A DNA stretch of 12,926 bases from Bacteroidales bacterium (lineage in GTDB: Bacteria > Bacteroidota > Bacteroidia > Bacteroidales > UBA7960). Positions 6,932 through 12,926 of the stretch are shown in pieces. A model generated the notes under the pieces. It saw only the letters and a program-made list of their open reading frames with translations, had not been told where the DNA came from and ran no database searches. A program made the position numbers and the translations under genes. The DNA lies in contig PUPG01000012.1 in the NCBI GenBank assembly GCA_003553005.1, forward strand, positions 1-12,926, given 5' to 3'. The first letter of the stretch is position 1. Each line of letters begins with the position of its first letter.

Positions 6932-8077
6932 ATGATTCGGATAAAAGAGCTATATCTGTTATGGTTATTGGTGGGATGCCTGTCAATGATGCCCCGGCTA
7001 ACGCTGGCCAATGGGCCTGAGGCAGATGAACCGCCACAGGTCCTTCTGCAGCAAGACCTTGAGGGTAAAAGACTGGGCATCATCTGGGGCACACCAAAAA
7101 ACACCTTCATTGCCGATCTTTTTCCTGGCGTACACACCCTGGATTACAGCAGCACTGCGGATCTGTTATTCTCCCTGCATGCCGGCGATCTCCACGCGGC
7201 CATCACCAATGAGGAGCACATGCAGGAAATATTCACCCAAAACCCAGTCCTTTTGCTGCTGGCAGACCATGTTTACAGCTTGCCCGAAGGACCAGCTTCC
7301 CTTAGCATCGTATTCAGGGACAGCCGGGCTGCCCGTGATTTTGGCTTTCGAAAGGAACACACGGAGAGTTTCCGGGAGCGGGCAATTGGCCGGTTTTACT
7401 ACAATTTCATCGAAGAAGAACGCTACAAGCTGATTCTGAACGGGGTAAAGATCACCTTGCTGATCTCACTTTTTTCAGCCATCCTGGGAACCATCCTGGG
7501 CGGTGTAGTATGCTACGCCCATATGTCGAAACGCAAGATGGTACTGGCCATCGCGCGTGGCTTTATCTACTTCATGAACGTGACGCCCCTGCTCCTGTTG
7601 CTGTTAATCTTATATCATATCCTGTTTTCAAACCTGGATATGAGCACGCTCGCAGTGGCCATCATCGCATTGGGCATGCAGTTTGGATCGCAGATGGCAG
7701 AAGTGTTCCGCACGTCCATCATGGGCATAGACAAGGGACAGCAGGAGGCAGCCATAGCTTCCGGGTTTACCCGTTTTCAAAGCTTCATCCACATCATTTT
7801 CCCGCAAGCCTTTCAGCGCATCATTCCAATATACAAAACAGAGTTCATCAACCTGGTTAAAATGACAGCCTGGCTCGGTTACATTGGCATCATGGACCTG
7901 ACGCATGCCAGCGACATCATCAGAGCCAGGACGTATGATGCCTTTTATCCATTATTTGTAGCCGCCATTTTATATGGTGTCATTGCCTGGGTGATCATTT
8001 GGCTCATGCAGCGGGTGGAAATATCCTTTGACCCCAGGAAAAGAAGGTTAAAACTGATCAGGGAGGCTGTCAAATGA
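6932..8077 (+). CDS. Polar amino-acid ABC transporter permease with shortened periplasmic binding-like domain
   Basis: 381 aa. A signal peptide or first TM helix (residues 6-26, ending LTLANG) is followed by a periplasmic segment of about 130 aa. It contains [17 protein letters not shown] and [22 protein letters not shown], which look like the second lobe of an SBP_bac_3 solute-binding protein. Residues about 165-365 are a HisM/GlnP-type permease: '[21 protein letters not shown]', several TM helices, and the EAA loop [20 protein letters not shown] (272-291) that docks on the ATPase. Fused binding protein-permeases are known, but a full SBP is about 220 aa, so this one is shortened. The ATPase start overlaps its stop (ATGA, 8074-8077), so the two form one operon. 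Substrate is probably a polar amino acid or small peptide; this is inferred from family. Confidence 0.9.
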   Translation: MIRIKELYLLWLLVGCLSMMPRLTLANGPEADEPPQVLLQQDLEGKRLGIIWGTPKNTFIADLFPGVHTLDYSSTADLLFSLHAGDLHAAITNEEHMQEIFTQNPVLLLLADHVYSLPEGPASLSIVFRDSRAARDFGFRKEHTESFRERAIGRFYYNFIEEERYKLILNGVKITLLISLFSAILGTILGGVVCYAHMSKRKMVLAIARGFIYFMNVTPLLLLLLILYHILFSNLDMSTLAVAIIALGMQFGSQMAEVFRTSIMGIDKGQQEAAIASGFTRFQSFIHIIFPQAFQRIIPIYKTEFINLVKMTAWLGYIGIMDLTHASDIIRARTYDAFYPLFVAAILYGVIAWVIIWLMQRVEISFDPRKRRLKLIREAVK

Positions 8078-9156
8078 TCGAGATCAACAAGTTAACCAAG
8101 TATTTTGAGGACAACCGGGTCTTTTCCAATGTAAGCCTGCAGATTGAACAGGGGGAGATCATCTCCCTGATTGGTCCTTCCGGGTCCGGCAAAAGCACCT
8201 TCCTGCGTTGCCTGAACCTGTTGGAAGAACCCACTGACGGCTCAGTGCGCATAGACAACATTTCGCTAAGCGACCGCTCAACCAGCATTGCCAAAGTGCG
8301 CCAGAAGATGGGCATGGTCTTCCAGACCTTCAACCTTTACAACCACATGACCATCCTGGAAAATATGTGCATCGCGCCCGTCAAACTGCTCGGTAAAACC
8401 CCCAGAGATGCCGTAAAGAAGGCCACTGAACTCCTTCAGATGGTTGGTCTTGGAGAGAAACTGCATAGCTTTCCTGATGAGCTGAGCGGCGGACAGCAGC
8501 AACGCGCCGCCATAGCCAGGTGCCTCGCCATGGAGCCTGAGATTATCCTGTTTGATGAGCCCACCTCTGCACTCGACCCCACCATGGTCAGCGAAGTGCT
8601 CGCCGTAATCCGGAAGCTTGCGAAAGAAGGCCTCACCATGATCATTGTCACCCATGAGATGGAGTTTGCCCGCAACATTTCCACGCGGGTCTTGTACATG
8701 GACGAGGGTGGTATATACGAGGACGGTCCGCCTGAACAGATATTTGACAATCCCAAGCGGGAAAAAACCCAGGCCTTCATTCACCGCATCCGAAGCATGC
8801 GATACCACATCACCAGCAAGGACTTTGACTTATACGAGCTCCAGGGCGAAATGCAGGCGTTCTGCGAAAAACACTGGATCCCCAAAAAGGTCACCGGCTT
8901 TGTGCTGCTGCTTGCCGAAGAGATCCTGCTGATCCAGAGCGACTATTCGGATATCTGGATCAACCTTTATTACTCGGAAAAAGATGGCAATGTGGAGCTA
9001 AAAACCGAGAGCAGGGGCGCCCGGGTGAACCCGCTGGAAGACGACGTGCTCGAAGATGACATCGGGATCAGGATCATTACCGGGGCTTGCGAAAGCGTGG
9101 ATTACAGTTATGAAGACGGGAAGAATGTACTCAAATTGAAAGTAAAGGCGGGATAA
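8074..9156 (+). CDS. GlnQ-type amino-acid ABC transporter ATPase with extra C-terminal domain
   Basis: 360 aa; the usual GlnQ/HisP ATPase is about 240-250 aa. All ATPase motifs are intact: Walker A GPSGSGKS (34-41), Q-loop Gln84, signature LSGGQQQR (137-144), Walker B ILFDEP with Asp161/Glu162, D-loop SALD and switch His194. Residues about 245-360 are additional. They read as a helix ([17 protein letters not shown]), a second helix with LLLAEEILL, strands ([16 protein letters not shown]), then [20 protein letters not shown] and NVLKLKVK. The layout matches an RsbW-like HATPase_c_2 domain whose N-box Asn and DxGxG motif are missing. A NIL/ACT-like regulatory domain, as in MetN, is the main alternative. 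The protein powers the permease encoded just upstream; GGGAGG (8061-8066) is its Shine-Dalgarno site. Confidence 0.93.
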   Translation: MIEINKLTKYFEDNRVFSNVSLQIEQGEIISLIGPSGSGKSTFLRCLNLLEEPTDGSVRIDNISLSDRSTSIAKVRQKMGMVFQTFNLYNHMTILENMCIAPVKLLGKTPRDAVKKATELLQMVGLGEKLHSFPDELSGGQQQRAAIARCLAMEPEIILFDEPTSALDPTMVSEVLAVIRKLAKEGLTMIIVTHEMEFARNISTRVLYMDEGGIYEDGPPEQIFDNPKREKTQAFIHRIRSMRYHITSKDFDLYELQGEMQAFCEKHWIPKKVTGFVLLLAEEILLIQSDYSDIWINLYYSEKDGNVELKTESRGARVNPLEDDVLEDDIGIRIITGACESVDYSYEDGKNVLKLKVKAG

Positions 9157-9159
9157 AGG

Positions 9160-9203
9160 GGTTTGAAGTTTGAGGTTTGAGGTTGCCCCAGGCATATGTG
9201 TAT
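9160..9203 (+). repeat. Heptamer run plus shared GGTTGCCC...AGGCAT motif (copy 1)
   Basis: Three 7-bp units of [G/A]GTTTGA are followed by GGTTGCCCC, AGGCAT and ATGTGTA. The same order occurs at 10407-10506: 22 of the motif's bases align with two mismatches. It begins three bases after the ATPase stop. Confidence 0.8.
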
Positions 9204-9228
9204 TTCTTTGGTATTAGGATGAGTTGAT

Positions 9229-9364
9229 GGGTTAAGGGGTTATGGGGTTAAGGGGTTATGGAGTTATGGAGTTATGGGGTTATGGGGTTATGGAGTTATG
9301 GGGTTATGGAGTTATGGAGTTATGGGGTTATGGGGTTATGGGGTTATGGGGTTATGGAGTTATG
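9229..9364 (+). repeat. Octamer tandem array of 17 units with G-quadruplex potential
   Basis: Seventeen consecutive 8-bp units of G[G/A]GTTA[T/A]G fill 136 bp between the convergent ATPase and EamA genes. Variation is confined almost entirely to position 2 and, in the first units, position 7. Units 14-17 give four GGGG tracts (9324, 9332, 9340, 9348) separated by TTAT, plus GGGGG at 9364. No hairpin terminator is visible for either flanking gene, so the array occupies the place where both would end. Confidence 0.95.
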
Positions 9365-9404
9365 GGGGTGAATGGGGTATGCCGGGTTTTTCGGGGTAAA
9401 AGGA

Positions 9405-10307
9405 TCAGATGAAGAACAGGGCGACGCCGGCGACGCTGATGATTGCGCCCAGCAGTTCCTTCCAGGTGATTTGCTGTTTATAAAGCAGGTAGGTTGCCGG
9501 CAGGATCAGGATGGGCGAAACGGACATAATGGTGGAAGCGATGCCGGTGGCGGTGTATTGCACGGCGATCAGGGATGAGGAAACGCCAAGGAAGGGTCCG
9601 AAAGTGGCTCCCAAAAGCATCAGCCAGAGTGCCGTGTTGTTTTTCATCGCCAGGTTTACCGCGCCCCACTTCCTGAAAATGCTAATGACAATGGCGAATC
9701 CCACGATGCCCGCCATCACGCGGATCTGCGTGGCAGAAAAGGCATCATAATCCTGCATCCCATACTTGCTAAGCACCAGGCCAATCGCCTGTCCGGTTGC
9801 GCCAAGCAACGCAAAGATAATTCCGGGCAGGGGGATGCTTTCCGGCAACTTTCCCGGTTTGGATCGTTGCATCTGTTTATGCAGGATCACCATGGCAATG
9901 CCGGATATGGTCAGGGCCATCCCACCCAGGTGGATCCATTCAAGGGTCTCCCCCATGATCAGCCAGCCGACAAAGGCCGTGATGGGGGGCACAAGGGTCA
10001 TGATCAGCAACGACATCCGGGAGCCGATTACCGTAAATGCCTTGAAGAGGAAGAGGTCGCCCACGACAAAGCCAATCAGCCCCGACAACGCCAGCCACAT
10101 CCAATTGTACGAACTGGCATCGGCCGGAAAAGGCATGTCGCGTCGTATCCAGGAAAACAAACTGAGCAATGCCAGGGCCATGACCAGGCGAATGATATTG
10201 ACCGGCACACTCCCCACCTTACGGCTGGCGGCCTCAAAAGTAATGGCGGTGACCGTCCAGCACACCGCCGTAAACAATGCCGCGAATTCCCCTATGCGTG
10301 CTTCCAT
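9405..10307 (-). CDS. EamA/DMT family transporter
   Basis: 300 aa with ten hydrophobic segments, arranged as two EamA repeats (about 5-145 and 160-299). Each repeat has the expected features: an early GEFAALFTAVCWTVTAITFE helix, IGFVVGDLFLFKAF, VPPITAFVGWLIMGETLEW in the first, and GATFGPFLGVSSSLIAVQYTATGIASTIMSVSPI...KELLGAIISVAGVALFFI in the second. These inner-membrane proteins export or exchange small metabolites, such as amino acids or nucleotide precursors; the substrate is not visible. The start at 10305-10307 follows a TATCTTTG box about 20 bp upstream on the minus strand. The gene stands alone and is flanked on both sides by short tandem repeats sharing one motif in direct orientation. 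Confidence 0.92.
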   Translation of the reverse strand: MEARIGEFAALFTAVCWTVTAITFEAASRKVGSVPVNIIRLVMALALLSLFSWIRRDMPFPADASSYNWMWLALSGLIGFVVGDLFLFKAFTVIGSRMSLLIMTLVPPITAFVGWLIMGETLEWIHLGGMALTISGIAMVILHKQMQRSKPGKLPESIPLPGIIFALLGATGQAIGLVLSKYGMQDYDAFSATQIRVMAGIVGFAIVISIFRKWGAVNLAMKNNTALWLMLLGATFGPFLGVSSSLIAVQYTATGIASTIMSVSPILILPATYLLYKQQITWKELLGAIISVAGVALFFI

Positions 10308-10326
10308 ATTTTTTGCATTTCGCCGG

Positions 10327-10334
10327 CAAAGATA
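10327..10334 (-). promoter_or_regulatory. Possible -7 box for the EamA gene
   Basis: The minus strand reads TATCTTTG, an exact TAnnTTTG, 20 bp before the start codon, which would give a very short leader. No TTG is present at the usual -33 distance. Confidence 0.45.
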
Positions 10335-10389
10335 TTAAAATTGGTCTGGACAGTACCGTGGCTGCCCGAAGTTTGAGGGATGGAGGTTG

Positions 10390-10536
10390 AGGTTAAGGAG
10401 TTAAGGGGTTTGAGGTTTGGGGTTTGGGGTTTGAGGTTTGAGGTTTGAGGTTTGAAGTTTGGGGTTTGAAGTTTGGGGTTTGAGGTTGCCCGAGGCATTT
10501 GTGTAAATCTGTGAAAACAATTTGTGTGAATTTGTG
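10390..10536 (+). repeat. Heptamer array with shared motif (copy 2) and TTTGTGTAAAT tail
   Basis: A short GTTAAGG run (10390-10406) leads into eleven 7-bp units of [G/A]GTTTG[A/G] (10407-10483), then GGTTGCCCG and AGGCAT (10484-10498). Two near-identical 17-mers of ATTTGTGTAAATCTGTG type follow (10497-10513 and 10520-10536, two mismatches). With copy 1 it brackets the EamA gene in direct orientation. This and the next two entries account for the gap 10308-10696, in which I see no gene. Confidence 0.85.
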
Positions 10537-10590
10537 GACATCTTAACTTCAAACCTCATTACCCAGGCACAATACACCACATACCCGGAC

Positions 10591-10622
10591 CTTTAGACCT
10601 TTCGACTTTTTGACTTTTTGAC
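10591..10622. repeat. Short octamer array (4 units)
   Basis: Plus-strand units CTTTAGAC, CTTTCGAC, TTTTTGAC, TTTTTGAC lie just past the terminator of the Spy-like gene. The unit resembles, but is not the same as, that of the array at 1083-1178 (GAC versus GTC). Confidence 0.7.
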
Positions 10623-10634
10623 ATTTGTCCGCAC

Positions 10635-10666
10635 AAAAAAGGCCGTCAGGGTCATTCCTGGCGGCC
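10635..10666 (-). terminator. Rho-independent terminator of the Spy-like gene
   Basis: On the minus strand, GGCCGCCAGG (10666-10657) pairs with CCTGACGGCC (10650-10641) with one mismatch and a 6-nt loop, followed by six T. It lies about 30 bp after the stop codon. Confidence 0.88.
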
Positions 10667-10696
10667 TGGGTGTTCAAGTGCGGGATGAAAGATCGT

Positions 10697-11224
10697 TTAC
10701 CAACGTCCACGGCCCTGGCGGGGCGTATGATGGCCGCGGTCACGGCCCGTGCCACCCCTGCGGTCCTGGCGCCTCATGGTCTGGTTGTCAAAGATCACAC
10801 GCTGATCTTCGGTCAGCAAGTCCCTGACATTTTCACGGTGCCGGACATTTTCTTTCATCTGGGTGTTGCGAAGTTCCGTCATGTCATCAATGACCTCGTC
10901 CACCTCACCATCAGTGGTGCCCGTCATGATGTTGCGCTTGCGTACACGCAGTTCATCCATTTTGTTGCGATGATGGGTGTTGCGCTCCATCTGCTCCAGG
11001 CGAAGATCCCGGATGGCCTCTTCCTGTTCTTCCGTCAGGTCAGGAATCATCTGGCAATACTCCATGGTTCCGCGAACGGGTTGCTCTGCGCGGCGTTCAT
11101 CACGCATATCCACCCGGTCCCGCTGTCTCACGTCTGGTGCGCGTCTTCCCCGTTGAGCCATCGCATCATTTAGAAATAATACAGCCAACAGGGCAATAGT
11201 TCCTACAAACATTTTCGCTTTCAT
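10697..11224 (-). CDS. Spy/CpxP-like (LTXXQ) periplasmic protein
   Basis: 175 aa from the ATG at 11222-11224; an upstream TTG start is less likely. A signal peptide (MKAKMFVGTIALLAVLFLNDAMA, 1-23) directs it to the periplasm. The mature protein is helical and highly charged, with two LTxxQ motifs: LTEEQ (63-67) and LTEDQ (137-141). These are characteristic of Spy/CpxP/ZraP-type chaperones and metal-stress proteins. The segment between them (ELRVRKRNIMTG...EVIDDMTELRNTQMKENVRHR) fits the family's long antiparallel helices. The N-terminal linker (24-50) and C-terminal tail (150-175) are exceptionally Arg-rich (RRQDRRGGTGRDRG...GRGRW). Likely role: periplasmic folding or stress protection. It has its own terminator and diverges from the DUF6580 gene. 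Confidence 0.85.
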   Translation of the reverse strand: MKAKMFVGTIALLAVLFLNDAMAQRGRRAPDVRQRDRVDMRDERRAEQPVRGTMEYCQMIPDLTEEQEEAIRDLRLEQMERNTHHRNKMDELRVRKRNIMTGTTDGEVDEVIDDMTELRNTQMKENVRHRENVRDLLTEDQRVIFDNQTMRRQDRRGGTGRDRGHHTPRQGRGRW

Positions 11225-11330
11225 AATCAATCAATTTTAGGGTTTTCTGAATTTGCACTTGTTTGATGTCCGTTTTTAAAAAAGGTTTAATGGGGTTAGA
11301 GAAATGTCCACAAACAAATTTGAAATCGTG

Positions 11331-11361
11331 TTGTTTTAAATGCAAATGATCATTACTTTTG
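11331..11361 (+). promoter_or_regulatory. Bacteroidota-type promoter of the DUF6580 gene
   Basis: TTG (11331-11333) is followed after 20 bp by TACTTTTG (11354-11361), an exact -33/-7 pair. The predicted leader is about 35 nt, too short for a riboswitch. The gap 11225-11404 also holds the unidentified promoter of the divergent Spy-like gene. Confidence 0.75.
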
Positions 11362-11404
11362 TGGCAGAAATTACGGCCATATCAATCTTTAACAATTTGC
11401 AGAC

Positions 11405-11941
11405 ATGAACTGGAAAGCAATTACACCGAAAGTATTGGTAGTTACCCTCATCATTGTTTTTGCCGCCCTGATGCGGCTCATCCCGCATTATCCGAACTTT
11501 ACGCCAATTGCTGCCATTGCGCTTTTTGGTGGTGCGCACCTCGGAAAAAGATGGCTCGCCTTTGCCGTACCCATGGCTGCCCTCTTCATCAGCGATCTTT
11601 TCCTGGGTTTTCACAATACGATGGTGCCAGTATACCTGGGTTTTGCATTGATCGTCCTGCTGGGTACACGCATGCACAACAAGGTGAAGGCACCTTATGT
11701 GATCGGCGGTTCCCTGGCCGGCTCCCTGCTCTTTTTCCTGATCACCAACTTTGCGGTATGGGCATTTACCCCATATTACCCGGCTACCTGGCAAGGGTTG
11801 ATGACCGCTTACACCATGGCCATTCCCTTCTTCCACGCAGGACTGCTTGGCGATCTTTTCTACAATGGCGTTTTCTTTGGAAGTTTCTACCTGTTGCAAC
11901 AAAGATATCCGGCCTTAAGTCTTTCTGAGATAAGAAAATAG
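11405..11941 (+). CDS. DUF6580-family putative membrane transport protein
   Basis: 178 aa with five or six hydrophobic helices and no signal peptide cleavage site. The motifs ALMRLIPHYPNFTPIAAIALFGG (21-43), FISDLFLGFHNTM (61-73) and TNFAVWAFT (114-122) are what I know from the DUF6580 family of putative transport proteins. The compact size and helix layout recall ECF-type substrate-binding (S) components, but that is inference, and no energising module is encoded here. It is a single-gene unit with a consensus promoter upstream and a strong terminator downstream. Confidence 0.85.
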   Translation: MNWKAITPKVLVVTLIIVFAALMRLIPHYPNFTPIAAIALFGGAHLGKRWLAFAVPMAALFISDLFLGFHNTMVPVYLGFALIVLLGTRMHNKVKAPYVIGGSLAGSLLFFLITNFAVWAFTPYYPATWQGLMTAYTMAIPFFHAGLLGDLFYNGVFFGSFYLLQQRYPALSLSEIRK

Positions 11942-12025
11942 CGGACCAACTCCCCGGCTGCACGCATAAACATCCCAGCGTTGTAGACCAGACCATTGCG
12001 AATTAAAATACGCTTAAATTATACA

Positions 12026-12057
12026 GCCATCACGTTTTGTTACGTGGTGGCTTTTTT
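12026..12057 (+). terminator. Rho-independent terminator after the DUF6580 gene
   Basis: GCCATCACGT (12026-12035) pairs with ACGTGGTGGC (12042-12051) across a 6-nt loop with one G-U pair, followed by six T. It lies 85 bp after the stop codon; the gap between shows nothing else. Confidence 0.92.
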
Positions 12058-12066
12058 CTACTTTTA
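12037..12066 (+). promoter_or_regulatory. Probable promoter of the C25 peptidase gene
   Basis: TTG (12037-12039) is followed after 19 bp by TACTTTTA (12059-12066), one base off the -7 consensus. The -33 element lies in the loop of the preceding terminator. The leader would be about 45 nt. Confidence 0.55.
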
Positions 12067-12117
12067 CATCTTGCAAAATACATTCTATCGTTTCATTTTT
12101 AATACAAAACCTGGATT

Positions 12118-12926
12118 ATGAAGAAGCATTTACTATCGAACTTATTGGTGTTTTTGCTGCTTATGGGCTCTGCCAGCCTGTTTGCGCAAGAGATGAAGAT
12201 CAACTTTGATCACGAAAGAGGCATGTCGGAAGTCAGGTCGAACAGTTTTGAAAAAACGGCGTTTACCTTTACCTTCGAAGGCCTTAACTACTTCAATGTG
12301 AAAACCGAACACGGCACATTCACCGAATTGGTCATGCCCAAAGGCTATAGCGTGGGGGAATTTGGGACTCCCAAGCTGCCAGCCAGGAAAAAGCTGCTTG
12401 AAGTGCCCTTTGGTGCAGAGGTGGAAGTAGAGGTATTGAGTTATACCACCACGGAGTATGACCTTTCGGAGTTTGGCGTACGGTTTCCCATCATGCCTGT
12501 GCAGCCATCCTTAAGAAAAGACCAGGATCCGGAAGATGTGCCTTTTGAGCTGGAGCCAGACTATTATACCCGGACATCCTACATTGAGCCAGAACTGGCC
12601 CACGTAGAAGTCATCGGAACCATGCGGGGCATGCGGCTGGGCAGGCTGACCATTGCTCCCATACAATACAATCCGGCAGAAGGCACCATCAGGGTTTACA
12701 ACGACGTGGAGGTAGCCGTTCATTACCGGGGAGCCGATGAACAACTGACCCGCGAAATCAAGGCCACCACCTGGTCACCCTACTTTAACATTGCCTATAA
12801 TAAGGTGATCAACCGCTTCGATACCCGCGACATCTTTGATGACTACCCGGATCTCACCAAAAATCCCATCAAGATGGTGCTCGTGGCCTATGAAGACTTC
12901 AAGGAACCCCTGGAGCCCTTCATTGA
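12118..12926 (+). CDS. Gingipain-type (C25) secreted peptidase, N-terminal part; continues past window
   Basis: 269 codons are present and the frame is open to the right edge. A signal peptide (MKKHLLSNLLVFLLLMGSASLFAQ, 1-24) is followed by a C25-type propeptide, residues about 60-210. It holds the expected GEFGTPKLPARKKLLEVPFGAEVEVEV core, a proline-rich link (FPIMPVQPS), and RLGRLTIAPIQYNPAEGTIRVYNDVEVAVHY. The mature peptidase domain appears to begin around NPIKMVLVAYEDFKEPLEPFI, where C25 enzymes have a strand followed by 'f...l..fi'. The catalytic Cys/His and any type IX secretion C-terminal domain lie outside the window. Such proteins are secreted through T9SS as proteases, or as PorU-like sortases; which of these applies cannot be decided here. 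Confidence 0.88.
   Translation, partial: MKKHLLSNLLVFLLLMGSASLFAQEMKINFDHERGMSEVRSNSFEKTAFTFTFEGLNYFNVKTEHGTFTELVMPKGYSVGEFGTPKLPARKKLLEVPFGAEVEVEVLSYTTTEYDLSEFGVRFPIMPVQPSLRKDQDPEDVPFELEPDYYTRTSYIEPELAHVEVIGTMRGMRLGRLTIAPIQYNPAEGTIRVYNDVEVAVHYRGADEQLTREIKATTWSPYFNIAYNKVINRFDTRDIFDDYPDLTKNPIKMVLVAYEDFKEPLEPFI

Noticed and set aside
9229..9364. CRISPR array
   Set aside because: The units are 8 bp with no spacers, so this is a simple tandem repeat.
11225..11404. Cobalamin or other riboswitch upstream of the DUF6580 gene
   Set aside because: The promoter leaves a leader of only about 35 nt, and no riboswitch motif is visible.
11336..11902. 188-codon minus-strand frame
   Set aside because: It is the antisense of the DUF6580 gene, which has a consensus promoter and family motifs.

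Overview
The window looks like chromosomal DNA of a member of the Bacteroidota, probably a Bacteroidales-type organism. Several signs agree. There are promoter elements of the TTG / TAnnTTTG type. The right edge carries a gingipain-type (C25) propeptide, a hallmark of type IX secretion cargo. There are also a PepSY-associated TM protein, a DUF6580-type membrane protein and a Spy/LTXXQ-type periplasmic protein. The GC content looks moderate. I see no RNA genes, phage, transposase or CRISPR.

Layout, left to right. (1) 1-1010, minus: the N-terminal part of a PepSY-associated TM protein, then a small lipoprotein with its own rho-independent terminator. (2) 1083-2816, minus: a PutP-type sodium/solute symporter with a near-consensus promoter; its 3' end runs into an octamer tandem array. 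(3) 3064-6396, minus: a two-gene operon of a CocE/NonD-type serine hydrolase (S15 fold) and an ATP-grasp ligase-like protein, 51 bp apart. (4) 6932-9156, plus and divergent from (3): a polar amino-acid-type ABC transporter pair overlapping by ATGA. The permease carries a shortened periplasmic binding-protein-like region at its N terminus. The ATPase carries a C-terminal domain resembling a degenerate RsbW-like (GHKL) fold. (5) 9157-10696: an EamA/DMT exporter gene on minus, bracketed by short G/T-rich tandem repeats and a shared motif. (6) 10697-11941: a Spy-like periplasmic protein (minus) and a DUF6580 membrane protein (plus), divergent. (7) 12118 to the end: the start of a secreted C25 peptidase, with its own promoter embedded in the preceding terminator.

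How it may work together: the divergent hydrolase/ATP-grasp operon and the ABC transporter could form an uptake-and-processing module for peptides or amino-acid amides. This is inferred from proximity and family only. The other genes look like independent transcription units.

The most distinctive non-genic feature is a family of 7-8 bp tandem repeats and shared short motifs in the intergenic regions (1083-1178, 2933-3048, 6555-6600, 9160-9364, 10390-10622). One array can form a textbook G-quadruplex.
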